NCBI GenBank assembly: GCA_963822255.1
Contig: CAWGGV010000008.1
Span: 1,240,001 to 1,304,000, forward strand
Reading direction: 5' to 3'
Source of the DNA: UBA7803 sp963822255
GTDB taxonomy: Bacteria > Pseudomonadota > Gammaproteobacteria > Pseudomonadales > Azotimanducaceae
Length of the DNA: 64,000 bases
Both the position numbers and the translations under genes were made by a program. Of this stretch, positions 45,277 through 53,370 are shown one piece after another. The notes below the pieces were generated by a model. That model ran no database searches. It had not been told where the DNA came from and saw only the letters and a list, made by a program, of their open reading frames with translations. Every line of letters starts with the position of its first letter. Positions within the stretch are counted from its first letter, which is position 1.

Positions 45277-46537
45277 ACGGGGCCACCCACGCCAGCAGCA
45301 TCATCCCGGGCAGCGCCAGCGCCGCGCACAGGTAGAAGAAGCTCGTCCAGCCGATGGCGTCCACGATCAGCCCGCTGGTGCTCGAGGCCAGCACCCGCGG
45401 CAGCGCAGCGAGCGCGGTGAACAAGGCGAATTGGGTGGCCACCGCCCGGCGCGAGGTCTCGCGGGCGATGTAGGCCACGGAGGCGGCCGTGCCGAGGCCC
45501 ACGCCGAGATACTCCCCGCTGATGACGATGGCCAGCACCCACGGGTCGCTGCCGGCCCGCGACAGCCAGACGAAGCCGAAGATGGTGACCAGCTGCACCA
45601 CGCCGAACAGCCACAGCGCCCGGTTGATGCCGATGCGGACGATCAGCGCGCCGCCGAGCAGGCCGCCGATGATCGACGGCCACAGCGCCGCGTTCTTGGC
45701 GATGAGGCCGATCTGCACCGTGGAGAACCCCATGTCGATGTAGAACGGGGTCGCCAGGGCGGTCGCCATGTTGTCGCCGAGCTTGTACAGGAACAGGAAC
45801 GCCAGTACCGCCAGCGCCGCCCGGTAGCCGTGGCGGCCGAAGAACTCGACGAACGGCTCCTTCACCGCCGCGGCGAGGCTGACGGGAACTGGCGGAGCCT
45901 CGTCGGCTTCCTTCACCGCCAGGGTCAGACCTACCCCCACCAGCATGAACACCGCCATCACGGGAAACACCACCTGCCACGGCAGCACGCCCGCGAGGAT
46001 CAGGCCCAGCGACCCCGGCACCAGGCCGGCCAGCCGGTACGTCTGGACGTGGATGGCGTTGCCCATTCCCAGCTCTTCGTCGGTGCGCAGGATCTCGCGG
46101 CGGTAAGCGTCGAGCACGATGTCCTGGGTGGCGCTGAACACGGCCACCACCACCGCCACCACGGTGACGAGCGCGAGCTGATCGTCCGGCCGCCAGATCC
46201 CCAGCACGCCGATGGCGGCAATGAGGCCGATCTGGGTCACCAGCATCCAGCCCCGCCGGCGGCCGAGGAACGGCCAGGCATAGCGTTCCACCGCCGGCGA
46301 CCAGAGAAACTTGAGGGAATAGGGGTACTGGATGGCGGTGAAGAAGCCGATGGTGGTCAGGCTCACGCCTTCCAGGCGCAACCAGGCGGGAACGAGCTGA
46401 ATGAGCAGGAACAGCGGCAGACCGGAGGCGAACCCGGTAAAGGCGCAGATCACCATGCGCCGGTTCAACAGCATCCCCCATCGGGTGGAACCGGCCTGTG
46501 TGGGAGCGGCCTCCCGGCCGCGATCGCTGTCCTGCAT
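45227..46537 (-). CDS. AmpG-like MFS permease with REP-encoded N-terminus
   Basis: A 436-residue major facilitator with 12 helices and the AmpG-type start LNRRMVICAFTGFASGLPLFLL, FLWSPAVERYAWPFLGRRRGWM, TQDIVLDAYRREIL and GNAIHVQTYRLAGLVPG. AmpG imports anhydro-muropeptides for cell wall recycling; ampD is 8 kb away in this window. The ATG overlaps the yajQ stop (TGATG), which fixes the start, and residues 5-13 (DRGREAAPT) are encoded by a REP unit. The gene runs 50 bp into the convergent atl gene. Confidence 0.85.
   Translation of the reverse strand: MQDSDRGREAAPTQAGSTRWGMLLNRRMVICAFTGFASGLPLFLLIQLVPAWLRLEGVSLTTIGFFTAIQYPYSLKFLWSPAVERYAWPFLGRRRGWMLVTQIGLIAAIGVLGIWRPDDQLALVTVVAVVVAVFSATQDIVLDAYRREILRTDEELGMGNAIHVQTYRLAGLVPGSLGLILAGVLPWQVVFPVMAVFMLVGVGLTLAVKEADEAPPVPVSLAAAVKEPFVEFFGRHGYRAALAVLAFLFLYKLGDNMATALATPFYIDMGFSTVQIGLIAKNAALWPSIIGGLLGGALIVRIGINRALWLFGVVQLVTIFGFVWLSRAGSDPWVLAIVISGEYLGVGLGTAASVAYIARETSRRAVATQFALFTALAALPRVLASSTSGLIVDAIGWTSFFYLCAALALPGMMLLAWVAPFNGSSDEPEPHAAPRT
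46498..46524 (-). repeat. REP unit at the 5' end of the AmpG-like gene
   Basis: A 'G/C'-type unit starts 13 bp into the coding sequence and is read in frame. Because the start is coupled to the yajQ stop, the unit is truly within the gene. Confidence 0.8.
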
Positions 46538-47019
46538 CAATCCCGCAGATTCTTGAAATCCAGCGGCACGTCGAGCTCGGCCTTGCGCAAGAGGGTCATC
46601 ACCTCCTGCAGGTCGTCCCGCTTCTTGCCCGTGACGCGAACCTGCTCCCCCTGAACCTGAGATTGCACCTTGAGCTTCGAGTCCTTGATCAATTTCGTGA
46701 TGAGCTTCGCATCATCGCGGCCGATGCCCTGCTTCAGGTCGAAGCTCTGACGCTTCTGCTTACCCGACGCCTCCACCTTGCCGGGCTCGAGGGCCCGCAC
46801 GTCCACATCCCGCCGGATCAGCTTGTCCTTCAGGATGGCGAGCATCTGCTCGAGCTGGAACTCTTCCTGAGCCTGCAGCCTTATCTGACCCTCGGCCAGC
46901 TCGAACGCCGCGTCCACGCCGCGAAAATCGAACCGGGTCGACAGCTCACGGGACGCCTGGTCCACCGCGTTGCGCACTTCCTGCATGTCCACCTCGGAGA
47001 CGATGTCGAACGAGGGCAT
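46537..47019 (-). CDS. yajQ: YajQ-family nucleotide-binding protein
   Basis: A 160-residue YajQ: PSFDIVSEVDMQEVRNAVDQA at the start, ELSTRFDFRG, RDVDVRALEPGK and KVQSQVQGEQVRVTGKKRDDLQ. Members bind c-di-GMP, tRNA or GTP; in Xanthomonas YajQ is a c-di-GMP effector. Several c-di-GMP genes occur in this window. It is translationally coupled with the AmpG-like gene and divergent from the receiver gene at 47112. Confidence 0.95.
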   Translation of the reverse strand: MPSFDIVSEVDMQEVRNAVDQASRELSTRFDFRGVDAAFELAEGQIRLQAQEEFQLEQMLAILKDKLIRRDVDVRALEPGKVEASGKQKRQSFDLKQGIGRDDAKLITKLIKDSKLKVQSQVQGEQVRVTGKKRDDLQEVMTLLRKAELDVPLDFKNLRD

Positions 47020-47111
47020 GAGCACCTCCGCAAAGCGTGTGGTGAGTCGGATTCGCGTTCCCGGCGTCGTGCTAGACTCGGCCAGTTCCGGGAGAGGTAC
47101 GCGTAAGGTAC

Positions 47112-48098
47112 ATGGGGCACGAAGACATTCCAATCCTCGTGGTGGACGACGCCAAGTTCTCCAGCGCCATCATCGCCAAGGCGCTCAAATCCGGCGGCTT
47201 TCAGAACGTGCGCTTCACCAACAACCCCCTGCAAGCGTTACGATCTTTAGAAAAACGGCCGGCGCAGATCCTCATCGCCGACTGGATGATGCCCGCCATG
47301 GACGGCCTCGAGCTGACCCGGCGGGTCAAGAAGCTCGACGACAACTCGCAGCACTTCACCTACGTGGTGCTGCTCACGGCACGCGACGATTTCGACGCCA
47401 TGGATCGCGCTTTCGAGGTGGGCGTCGACGATTTTCTCAACAAGGCGAACCTGCGGTCCCAGCTCCTGCCCCGGGTGATCGCCGCGCAGCGCCTGGCCTC
47501 CCGCCACAACGAGTTGCTGAGGGCCAACCGGCTGCTGCGCAAGAAGCTCAAGGAGATCCAGACCGCCGATCTGGTGGACCCGGTCACCGGTCTCGGCAAC
47601 CTGAAATTCACCCTGGAGCGCATCGACGCCACCACCCGCCAGGCGCAGAGCCGCGGCGGCGCGTCGTGCCTCCTGCTGGTGGGCATCAGCAACCTGAAGG
47701 TGATCCGCGACCAGTACGACACTTCGGCAGTAGACGAGCTGATGTCCGCCACCGGCGCCAAGCTTCGTCAGCTCGTCCGGCCCCTCGACCTGGTTACCCG
47801 CCCGGAGTCGAGCATGTTCGCCGTGATCACCCTGCAGCCGGACCTGGAGGTCTGCACGTCCACCAGCTTCCGGCGCATCTTCGACGGCCTGTACATGCAC
47901 TCCTTCAAGACCAGCGAAGGCTACATTCCGGTGGTGGTGGGTGTGTCCATTTCCGCCGCCGACGCCGCCACCGGTTTCCCTCAGCCCAAGCAGTTCATGC
48001 AGCACGCTTACGAGGGTCTGACCCGTTCCTTTGACACCGGGCTCATCTCGGTGCAAACCTACGACGGCAGTCACCTCACCAACCATAGCGTGGTATGA
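47112..48098 (+). CDS. Receiver domain protein with decayed GGDEF domain
   Basis: A 328-residue protein. The receiver (residues 6-125) has the acidic pair D12/D13, D57 in LIADWMMPAMDG, T89 region LLTARDD and the lysine in DDFLNKAN. A helical linker leads to a GGDEF-like domain that keeps the DPVTGLGNLKF start. Where GGDEF is expected it reads RPESSMFAV, so it cannot be a diguanylate cyclase by this site. It may bind a nucleotide or act as a regulator. ATGA overlap with the next gene couples it to a cobalamin adenosyltransferase, with no obvious functional link. Confidence 0.8.
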   Translation: MGHEDIPILVVDDAKFSSAIIAKALKSGGFQNVRFTNNPLQALRSLEKRPAQILIADWMMPAMDGLELTRRVKKLDDNSQHFTYVVLLTARDDFDAMDRAFEVGVDDFLNKANLRSQLLPRVIAAQRLASRHNELLRANRLLRKKLKEIQTADLVDPVTGLGNLKFTLERIDATTRQAQSRGGASCLLLVGISNLKVIRDQYDTSAVDELMSATGAKLRQLVRPLDLVTRPESSMFAVITLQPDLEVCTSTSFRRIFDGLYMHSFKTSEGYIPVVVGVSISAADAATGFPQPKQFMQHAYEGLTRSFDTGLISVQTYDGSHLTNHSVV

Positions 48099-48634
48099 AA
48101 CATCGCATCACCCGAGTCACCACCCGCACCGGTGACAAAGGCACGAGCAGCCTGGCCGACGGCACCCGTCTCGCTAAGGCCGATCCGCGGTTCGAGGCCA
48201 TCGGCACGGTCGATGAGCTGAACAGCGTTCTCGGCGTGCTGATCACCCACCTTACCGCCGACGCTCCACTGTTCGACGCCTGCCGGCAGGTCCAGCAGGC
48301 GCTGTTCGACCTGGGCGCGAACCTCGCCACCTCGGGCCAGACGCCGGCGCCCTTGCCAGAGACCCTCGAGGAGGAAGTAGAGCGTCTGAACGCGACCTTG
48401 CCGCCCCTCACCGAGTTCGTGCTGCCGGGCGGTACCCCTGCCGCTGCGGCGGCCCACGTCTGCCGGGCCGTCTGCCGCCGCGCGGAACGAACCCTGTGGG
48501 CCCTCCAGCGCGACGATGCCGAGCCCGGCGCCCGCTACCTGAACCGCCTGAGCGATCTGTTCTTCGTGATCGCCCGCGTCTGCAACACGGGCGGGGAAGA
48601 AGCGCAGTGGCGGGGGTCAAAGCCGCCGAAGTGA
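48095..48634 (+). CDS. PduO-type cob(I)alamin adenosyltransferase
   Basis: A 179-residue PduO/MMAB-family enzyme that makes adenosylcobalamin from ATP and cob(I)alamin. TRTGDKGTSSLADGTRLAKAD near the N-terminus is the ATP-binding loop, followed by FEAIGTVDELNSVLG, QQALFDLGANLAT, FVLPGGTPAAAAAHVCRAVCRRAER and LNRLSDLFFVIAR. Its ATG overlaps the preceding stop. Downstream a REP array separates it from the convergent aceF gene. Confidence 0.93.
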   Translation: MKHRITRVTTRTGDKGTSSLADGTRLAKADPRFEAIGTVDELNSVLGVLITHLTADAPLFDACRQVQQALFDLGANLATSGQTPAPLPETLEEEVERLNATLPPLTEFVLPGGTPAAAAAHVCRAVCRRAERTLWALQRDDAEPGARYLNRLSDLFFVIARVCNTGGEEAQWRGSKPPK

Positions 48635-48652
48635 TCTACTGCTGTCTCTCTC

Positions 48653-48840
48653 TGTGGGAGCGGCCTCCCGGCCGCGATTGTGGGAGCGGCCTCCCGGCCG
48701 CGATTGTGGGAGCGGCCTCCTGGCCGCGATTGTGGGAGCGGCCTCCCGGCCGCGATTGTGGGAGCGGCCTCCCGGCCGCGATCTGGCCTTGCTGTGGAGG
48801 ATCGCGACCGGGAGGTCGCTCCCACACAGGTCGCTCCCAC
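48653..48840. repeat. REP array with five exact-length head-to-tail units
   Basis: From 48653 to 48782 five 26-bp units lie head to tail with no spacer; only the third carries a C-to-T change. An inverted 'A/T'-type unit (about 48800-48825) and a 13-bp half-unit follow. It lies between the convergent cobalamin adenosyltransferase and aceF genes. Each unit can form a hairpin. Confidence 0.92.
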
Positions 48841-48844
48841 ATGC

Positions 48845-50650
48845 TTACAACGCCAGCCGGCGGATGTCGCCGAGCAGCTCGCCCAGCCGGGTCACGAAGC
48901 GACCCGCCTCGGCGCCGTTGACGGCGCGGTGGTCGTAGGACAGTGACAGCGGCAGCATCTTGCGCGGCACGAATGCCTCGCTCCGCCACACGGGCCGCAC
49001 GCTCAGCCGCCCCACGCCGAGGATCGCCACCTCCGGCGCGTTGATGATGGGGGTGAACCCGGTGCCGCCGATGGCTCCCAGGCTCGAGACACTGAAGCTG
49101 CCTCCCCGCATTTCGTCCATGCCCAGCTTCTTGTTGCGCGCCTTGTCCGCCAGCTCCGCCACTTCGGCGGAAAGCTCCCACACGCCCTTGCGATCGGCGT
49201 CGCGAATGACCGGCACCACCAGCCCGTCGGGCGTGTCTACGGCCATCCCGATGTGATAATAGCGCTTCAGGATGAACGTCTTCGCCGACGGGTCGAGCGA
49301 CGCGTTGAAAGTGGGAAATTCCTTCAGCACATGGCAGCAGGCCTTGATGATGAAGGCGAGCGGGGTCACCTTCACGCCCCGCCGTTCCCCTTCCGCCTTC
49401 AGGCTCGCCCGGAACTCCTCGAGATCGCTCACGTCCACCTCGTCGTGCTGGGTGACGTGAGGAATGTTCAGCCAGCTTCGGTGGAGGTTCTGCGCGCCGC
49501 TGGCCCGGGTGCGCGAGAGCGGCTGCTCCTCGATCTCGCCGAAGCGGCTGAAGTCTACCTCGGGGATCGGCGGAATTGCGGCGCCGCCCGCCCCGGTGGG
49601 GGGCCCCGTCATCCGCGCCTTGACATGCGCCTTCACGTCGTCCTTGACGATGCGGCCGCGATTGCCGGTACCGTTCACCGCCGACAGGTTCACACCCAGC
49701 TCCCGGGCGAGACGCCGCACCGCAGGGCCTGCGTAGACACTCGTGCCTGAGCTCGCCGGCTCCTGCCCGGCGGGCGCCGGCTGCGCGGCCGCAGGCGGCG
49801 GGAATGGTCCCTGCCGTCGCGCTGCCCGCTCGTCGCCCTCGGGTGCAGCCGCTGCCGCTTCTGTGGGAGCGGCCTCCCGGCCGCGACTGACCTCCGTCCC
49901 CGCATCGTCTGTAGGCGCGGCCTCCCGGCCGCGATCGACCTCCGCCCCCCCTTCCTCTGTGGGAGCGGCCTCCCGGCCGCGATCGGCCGCCGCCCCCTCC
50001 GCCAGCAACGTCACCAGCAGCGTCCCCTCCTCCACCTGCGTGCCCACCGACACGTGCACCTCGCGGATCGTGCCCGCATGGCTGGAAGGGATTTCCATGG
50101 AAGCTTTGTCGGACTCCACCACCACCAGCAGGTCGTCCTCGTCCACGTGATCGCCCGGCTTCACCGCCACCTCGATCACCTCGACGTTCTCGGCCTCGCC
50201 GATGTCCGGGACCTTCACCTCGACCTCGGTCTCGGCGCTGGCCTTGGCGGGCGCAGCCTCTGCGTCTGCGGGAGCGGCCTTTGATTCTGCAGCGGCTTCT
50301 GGTTCTGCAGCGGCCTCCTGGCCGCGATCGGCCCGTGCTGCTTGCTGCTTTCCGGAATCGCGGCCGGGAGGCCGCTCCTGCTGCTGGTCGCCCTGCTCCT
50401 GCGCTTTCGGCGCGTCGCGCAGCCGGGCGATGACCTGCCCCTCGGTCACCTTGTCACCCACCGACACCGTGACGGCGTCGATGGTGCCGGTGACGTTGGC
50501 AGGCACTTCCATGGACGCCTTGTCCGATTCGATGACGATGACGGGGTCGTCTTCACTCACTTGATCGCCTGCGGAGACGAGGACCTCGACGACCTCGACG
50601 TCCTCGGCGTCACCGATGTCGGGTATGCGAATCTCCTGGGTCACGTCCAC
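48845..50650 (-). CDS. aceF: Pyruvate dehydrogenase E2, dihydrolipoyl acetyltransferase, with REP-encoded linkers
   Basis: A 601-residue E2. Two lipoyl domains (lipoyl Lys at K44 and K182 in ESDKAS), a peripheral subunit-binding domain (about 304-342, VYAGPAVRRLARELGV) and the catalytic domain with SYDHRAVNGAEAGRF near the end. The linkers are Ala/Pro/Glu-rich as usual but contain REP read-through: one copy as ERPPGRDSG (about 92-100) and one as RADRGQEAA (about 107-115) after lipoyl domain 1, and three as DRGREAAPT or SRGREAAPT (about 223-263) after lipoyl domain 2. Domains on each side are intact. Start GTG 50650, one base after the aceE stop. Confidence 0.95.
   Translation of the reverse strand: MDVTQEIRIPDIGDAEDVEVVEVLVSAGDQVSEDDPVIVIESDKASMEVPANVTGTIDAVTVSVGDKVTEGQVIARLRDAPKAQEQGDQQQERPPGRDSGKQQAARADRGQEAAAEPEAAAESKAAPADAEAAPAKASAETEVEVKVPDIGEAENVEVIEVAVKPGDHVDEDDLLVVVESDKASMEIPSSHAGTIREVHVSVGTQVEEGTLLVTLLAEGAAADRGREAAPTEEGGAEVDRGREAAPTDDAGTEVSRGREAAPTEAAAAAPEGDERAARRQGPFPPPAAAQPAPAGQEPASSGTSVYAGPAVRRLARELGVNLSAVNGTGNRGRIVKDDVKAHVKARMTGPPTGAGGAAIPPIPEVDFSRFGEIEEQPLSRTRASGAQNLHRSWLNIPHVTQHDEVDVSDLEEFRASLKAEGERRGVKVTPLAFIIKACCHVLKEFPTFNASLDPSAKTFILKRYYHIGMAVDTPDGLVVPVIRDADRKGVWELSAEVAELADKARNKKLGMDEMRGGSFSVSSLGAIGGTGFTPIINAPEVAILGVGRLSVRPVWRSEAFVPRKMLPLSLSYDHRAVNGAEAGRFVTRLGELLGDIRRLAL
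49862..49983 (-). repeat. Three REP units in the lipoyl-2/PSBD linker of aceF
   Basis: Units at 49862-49886, 49910-49934 and 49958-49983 recur every 48 bp, i.e. 16 codons, each with a similar acidic spacer. The regular period shows that a 48-bp block (REP plus spacer) was duplicated in frame. Confidence 0.88.
50306..50378 (-). repeat. Two REP units in the first linker of aceF
   Basis: A slightly decayed unit at 50306-50328 and an oppositely oriented unit at 50356-50378, both read in frame between lipoyl domains 1 and 2. Confidence 0.8.
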
Positions 50651-50651
50651 C

Positions 50652-53315
50652 TCAAACCAGCCTGGGATTGGGTTTGTCGGGATCGATGGTCAGATCGTCC
50701 CGTGCCTTCTTGACCACATCGGTGGAAATCTTCTGGGTGTCCGCCAGCGACTTGAGCGCCGCCAGGGTCACGAAGCGGCGGTCCACCTCAAAGAAGCTGC
50801 GCAGCTCCTCGCGGGTGTCGCTGCGGCCGAAGCCGTCGGTGCCGAGCACGTGATAGGACGCTCGTATCTCGCCGCGGATCTGCTCGGCCAGCGCCTTGAT
50901 GTAATCGCTGGAGGCGATCACCGGCGCATCTCCCTCGAGCATTCGGGCGGCGTGGCTCACCTTCGGCGCCTCGTCGGGATGCAGCATGTTCCACCGCGCC
51001 ACGTCCCGGGCGCCCCGCGCCAGCTCGTTGTAGCTGGTGACGCTGAAGACCTCGGAGCTGACGCCGTACTTCTCGTGAAGCTCCTCGGCGGCCGCTTCCA
51101 CCTCGCGCAGTATCGTGCCGGAGCCGAGCAGCCGCACCCGCTTCGCCTTGCCGTTGCCAACCTTGCGCAGGCGGTACATGCCTTTGAGGATGTCCGCTTC
51201 GACCCCTTTGGGCATGGCCGGGTGGATGTAGTTCTCGTTCATCACGGTGACGTAGAAGAACACGTTCTCCTTGTTCTTCACCATGCGCTCGAGACCGCTG
51301 TGGAGGATGACCGCCAGCTCGTAAGCGTAGCAGGGGTCGTAGGAGACGCAGTTCGGGATGGTCGACGCCAGCAGGTGACTGTGGCCGTCCTGATGCTGCA
51401 GACCTTCGCCGTTCAGGGTCGTACGGCCCGACGTGCCGCCGAGCAGGAAGCCCCTGGCCTGGCAGTCGCCGGCTGCCCACGCCAGATCGCCAATCCGCTG
51501 AAAGCCAAACATGGAGTAGTAGATATAGAACGGAATCAAGGTGAATCGATGGGTGCTGTAGGAGGTGCCTGCGGTGAGCCAGGCCGAGAAAGCACCGGCT
51601 TCGTTGATGCCCTCTTCCAGCACCTGGCCGTCTTTCTGCTCCTTGTAGGCAGCGATTTCCCTGGAATCCTCCGGCTCGTAGAGCTGGCCCACCGAGGAAT
51701 AGATCCCGAGCTGGCGGAACAGCCCCTCCATGCCGAAGGTCCGCGCCTCGTCCGGCACGATCGGCACCACGCGCTTGCCCACGTTCTTGTCCCTGAGCAG
51801 GGTCGATAACATTCGAACGAACGCCATGGTAGTGGAGTTGGCGCGCTTGCCGGTCCCCTCCAGGTGCTGGGAAAACGCGTCCAGCCCCGGGACCTCGAGG
51901 GTCTCTTCCGTGGTGACCCGCCGCGGCAGCGGCCCGCCCAGCTCCTCCCGGCGGTGGCGCAGGTACTTCACCTCCGGAGAGTCTTCGGGCGGCCGGTAAT
52001 AGGCAATCTCCTCGAGCTGCTTGTCGGTGAGCGGTATGTCGAAGCGGTCGCGGAAGTGTTTGAGCTCCTCTAGATCCAGCTTCTTCACCTGATGGGTGTC
52101 GTTCTCCGCCTCGCCGGCATCGCCCATGCCGTAGCCCTTGATGGTCTTTGCCAGGATCACCGTCGGCTCACCGGTGTGGTTCGCGGCGGCATGGTAGGCG
52201 GCATAGACCTTGAACGGATCGTGGCCGCCCCGGTTCAGCGCCATGATGTCGTCGTCGGAGAGGTGGTCCACCATCTTCTTGAGCTCTGGGTATTTCCCGA
52301 AGAAGTGCTCACGGGTGTACGCGCCGCCCTTGGCCTTGTAGTTCTGATACTCGCCGTCGACGGTTTCGTTCATGCGCTGCAGCAGGAGCCCGTTCTCGTC
52401 CCGCGCGAACAAGGGATCCCACAGCCGCCCCCAGACCACCTTGATGACGTTCCACCCGGCGCCGCGGAAGTAGCCTTCGAGCTCCTGAATGATCTTGCCG
52501 TTGCCCCGCACCGGCCCGTCGAGGCGCTGCAGGTTGCAGTTGATCACGAAGATCAGGTTATCGAGCTTCTCGCGGCCGGCGAGGGACAGCCCGCCCAGCG
52601 TCTCCGGCTCGTCGCACTCACCGTCGCCGACGAACGCCCAGACTTTACGGTCGCCCATGGGCATCAGCCCGCGGCAATCCAGGTACTTCATGATGTGCGC
52701 CTGGTAGATGGCCTGCATGGGACCGAGGCCCATCGACACGGTCGGGAACTGCCAGTAGTCCGGCATGAGCCAGGGGTGCGGATACGAGGACAGCCCCTTG
52801 CCGCCCACTTCCCGGCGGTAGTGATCCAACTGCTCTTCAGTCAACCGCCCCTCCAGGAACGATCGCGCGTAAATGCCGGGTGACGCGTGGCCCTGGATGT
52901 ACACCACGTCGCCAGGGTTGTCATTGGTCGGGCCGCGGAAGAAGTAGTTGAAACCTACGTCGTACAACGTCGCCGACGAGGCGAACGAGGAGATGTGGCC
53001 GCCGAGGTCGCCGGGGCGCTTGTTGGCACGCACCACCATGGCAAGCGCGTTCCAGCGGATCAGCGAACGGATTCGCCGCTCCATGAACAGGTCGCCCGGC
53101 ATGAACGCCTCCCGGGTGGGCGGGATGGTGTTCCGATAAGGCGTCGTGATGGTGTACGGCAGCCGCGCACCGGTCTGGGTCATCCGCGACGACAGACGCT
53201 CCAGCAGGAAGTTGGCCCGCTCGACGCCGTCGTTCTCCAGGATGTACTCCAGGGCATCCAGCCATTCGCGGGTCTCGGTGACATCGGGGTCCGGGGTCAG
53301 TCTGGGTTCGGCCAT
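50652..53315 (-). CDS. aceE: Pyruvate dehydrogenase E1, homodimeric type
   Basis: An 887-residue E1p that decarboxylates pyruvate with thiamine diphosphate and acetylates E2. The ThDP motif is VGDGECDEPETLGGLSLAGR ending in NCN. Also visible are the family's RANKRPGDLGGHISSFASSA, KTIKGYGMGDAGEAENDTHQ and HLLASTIPNCVSYDPCYAYELAVI. The ATG at 53315 starts MAEPRLTPDPD. aceF follows after one base, the usual aceE-aceF operon; no lpd gene follows in the window. Confidence 0.97.
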   Translation of the reverse strand: MAEPRLTPDPDVTETREWLDALEYILENDGVERANFLLERLSSRMTQTGARLPYTITTPYRNTIPPTREAFMPGDLFMERRIRSLIRWNALAMVVRANKRPGDLGGHISSFASSATLYDVGFNYFFRGPTNDNPGDVVYIQGHASPGIYARSFLEGRLTEEQLDHYRREVGGKGLSSYPHPWLMPDYWQFPTVSMGLGPMQAIYQAHIMKYLDCRGLMPMGDRKVWAFVGDGECDEPETLGGLSLAGREKLDNLIFVINCNLQRLDGPVRGNGKIIQELEGYFRGAGWNVIKVVWGRLWDPLFARDENGLLLQRMNETVDGEYQNYKAKGGAYTREHFFGKYPELKKMVDHLSDDDIMALNRGGHDPFKVYAAYHAAANHTGEPTVILAKTIKGYGMGDAGEAENDTHQVKKLDLEELKHFRDRFDIPLTDKQLEEIAYYRPPEDSPEVKYLRHRREELGGPLPRRVTTEETLEVPGLDAFSQHLEGTGKRANSTTMAFVRMLSTLLRDKNVGKRVVPIVPDEARTFGMEGLFRQLGIYSSVGQLYEPEDSREIAAYKEQKDGQVLEEGINEAGAFSAWLTAGTSYSTHRFTLIPFYIYYSMFGFQRIGDLAWAAGDCQARGFLLGGTSGRTTLNGEGLQHQDGHSHLLASTIPNCVSYDPCYAYELAVILHSGLERMVKNKENVFFYVTVMNENYIHPAMPKGVEADILKGMYRLRKVGNGKAKRVRLLGSGTILREVEAAAEELHEKYGVSSEVFSVTSYNELARGARDVARWNMLHPDEAPKVSHAARMLEGDAPVIASSDYIKALAEQIRGEIRASYHVLGTDGFGRSDTREELRSFFEVDRRFVTLAALKSLADTQKISTDVVKKARDDLTIDPDKPNPRLV

Positions 53316-53370
53316 AACACCTTCAGTCCGGTTGGAAGACGGGAAGCGGACCCGCTCGGGTCTGCACGGT

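Noticed and set aside
47112..48098. Active diguanylate cyclase
   Set aside because: The GGDEF position reads RPESSMF, so the catalytic and metal residues are missing.
48653..48840. CRISPR array at the five-unit repeat
   Set aside because: Units are contiguous palindromes with no unique spacers and no cas genes are near; they are REP elements.
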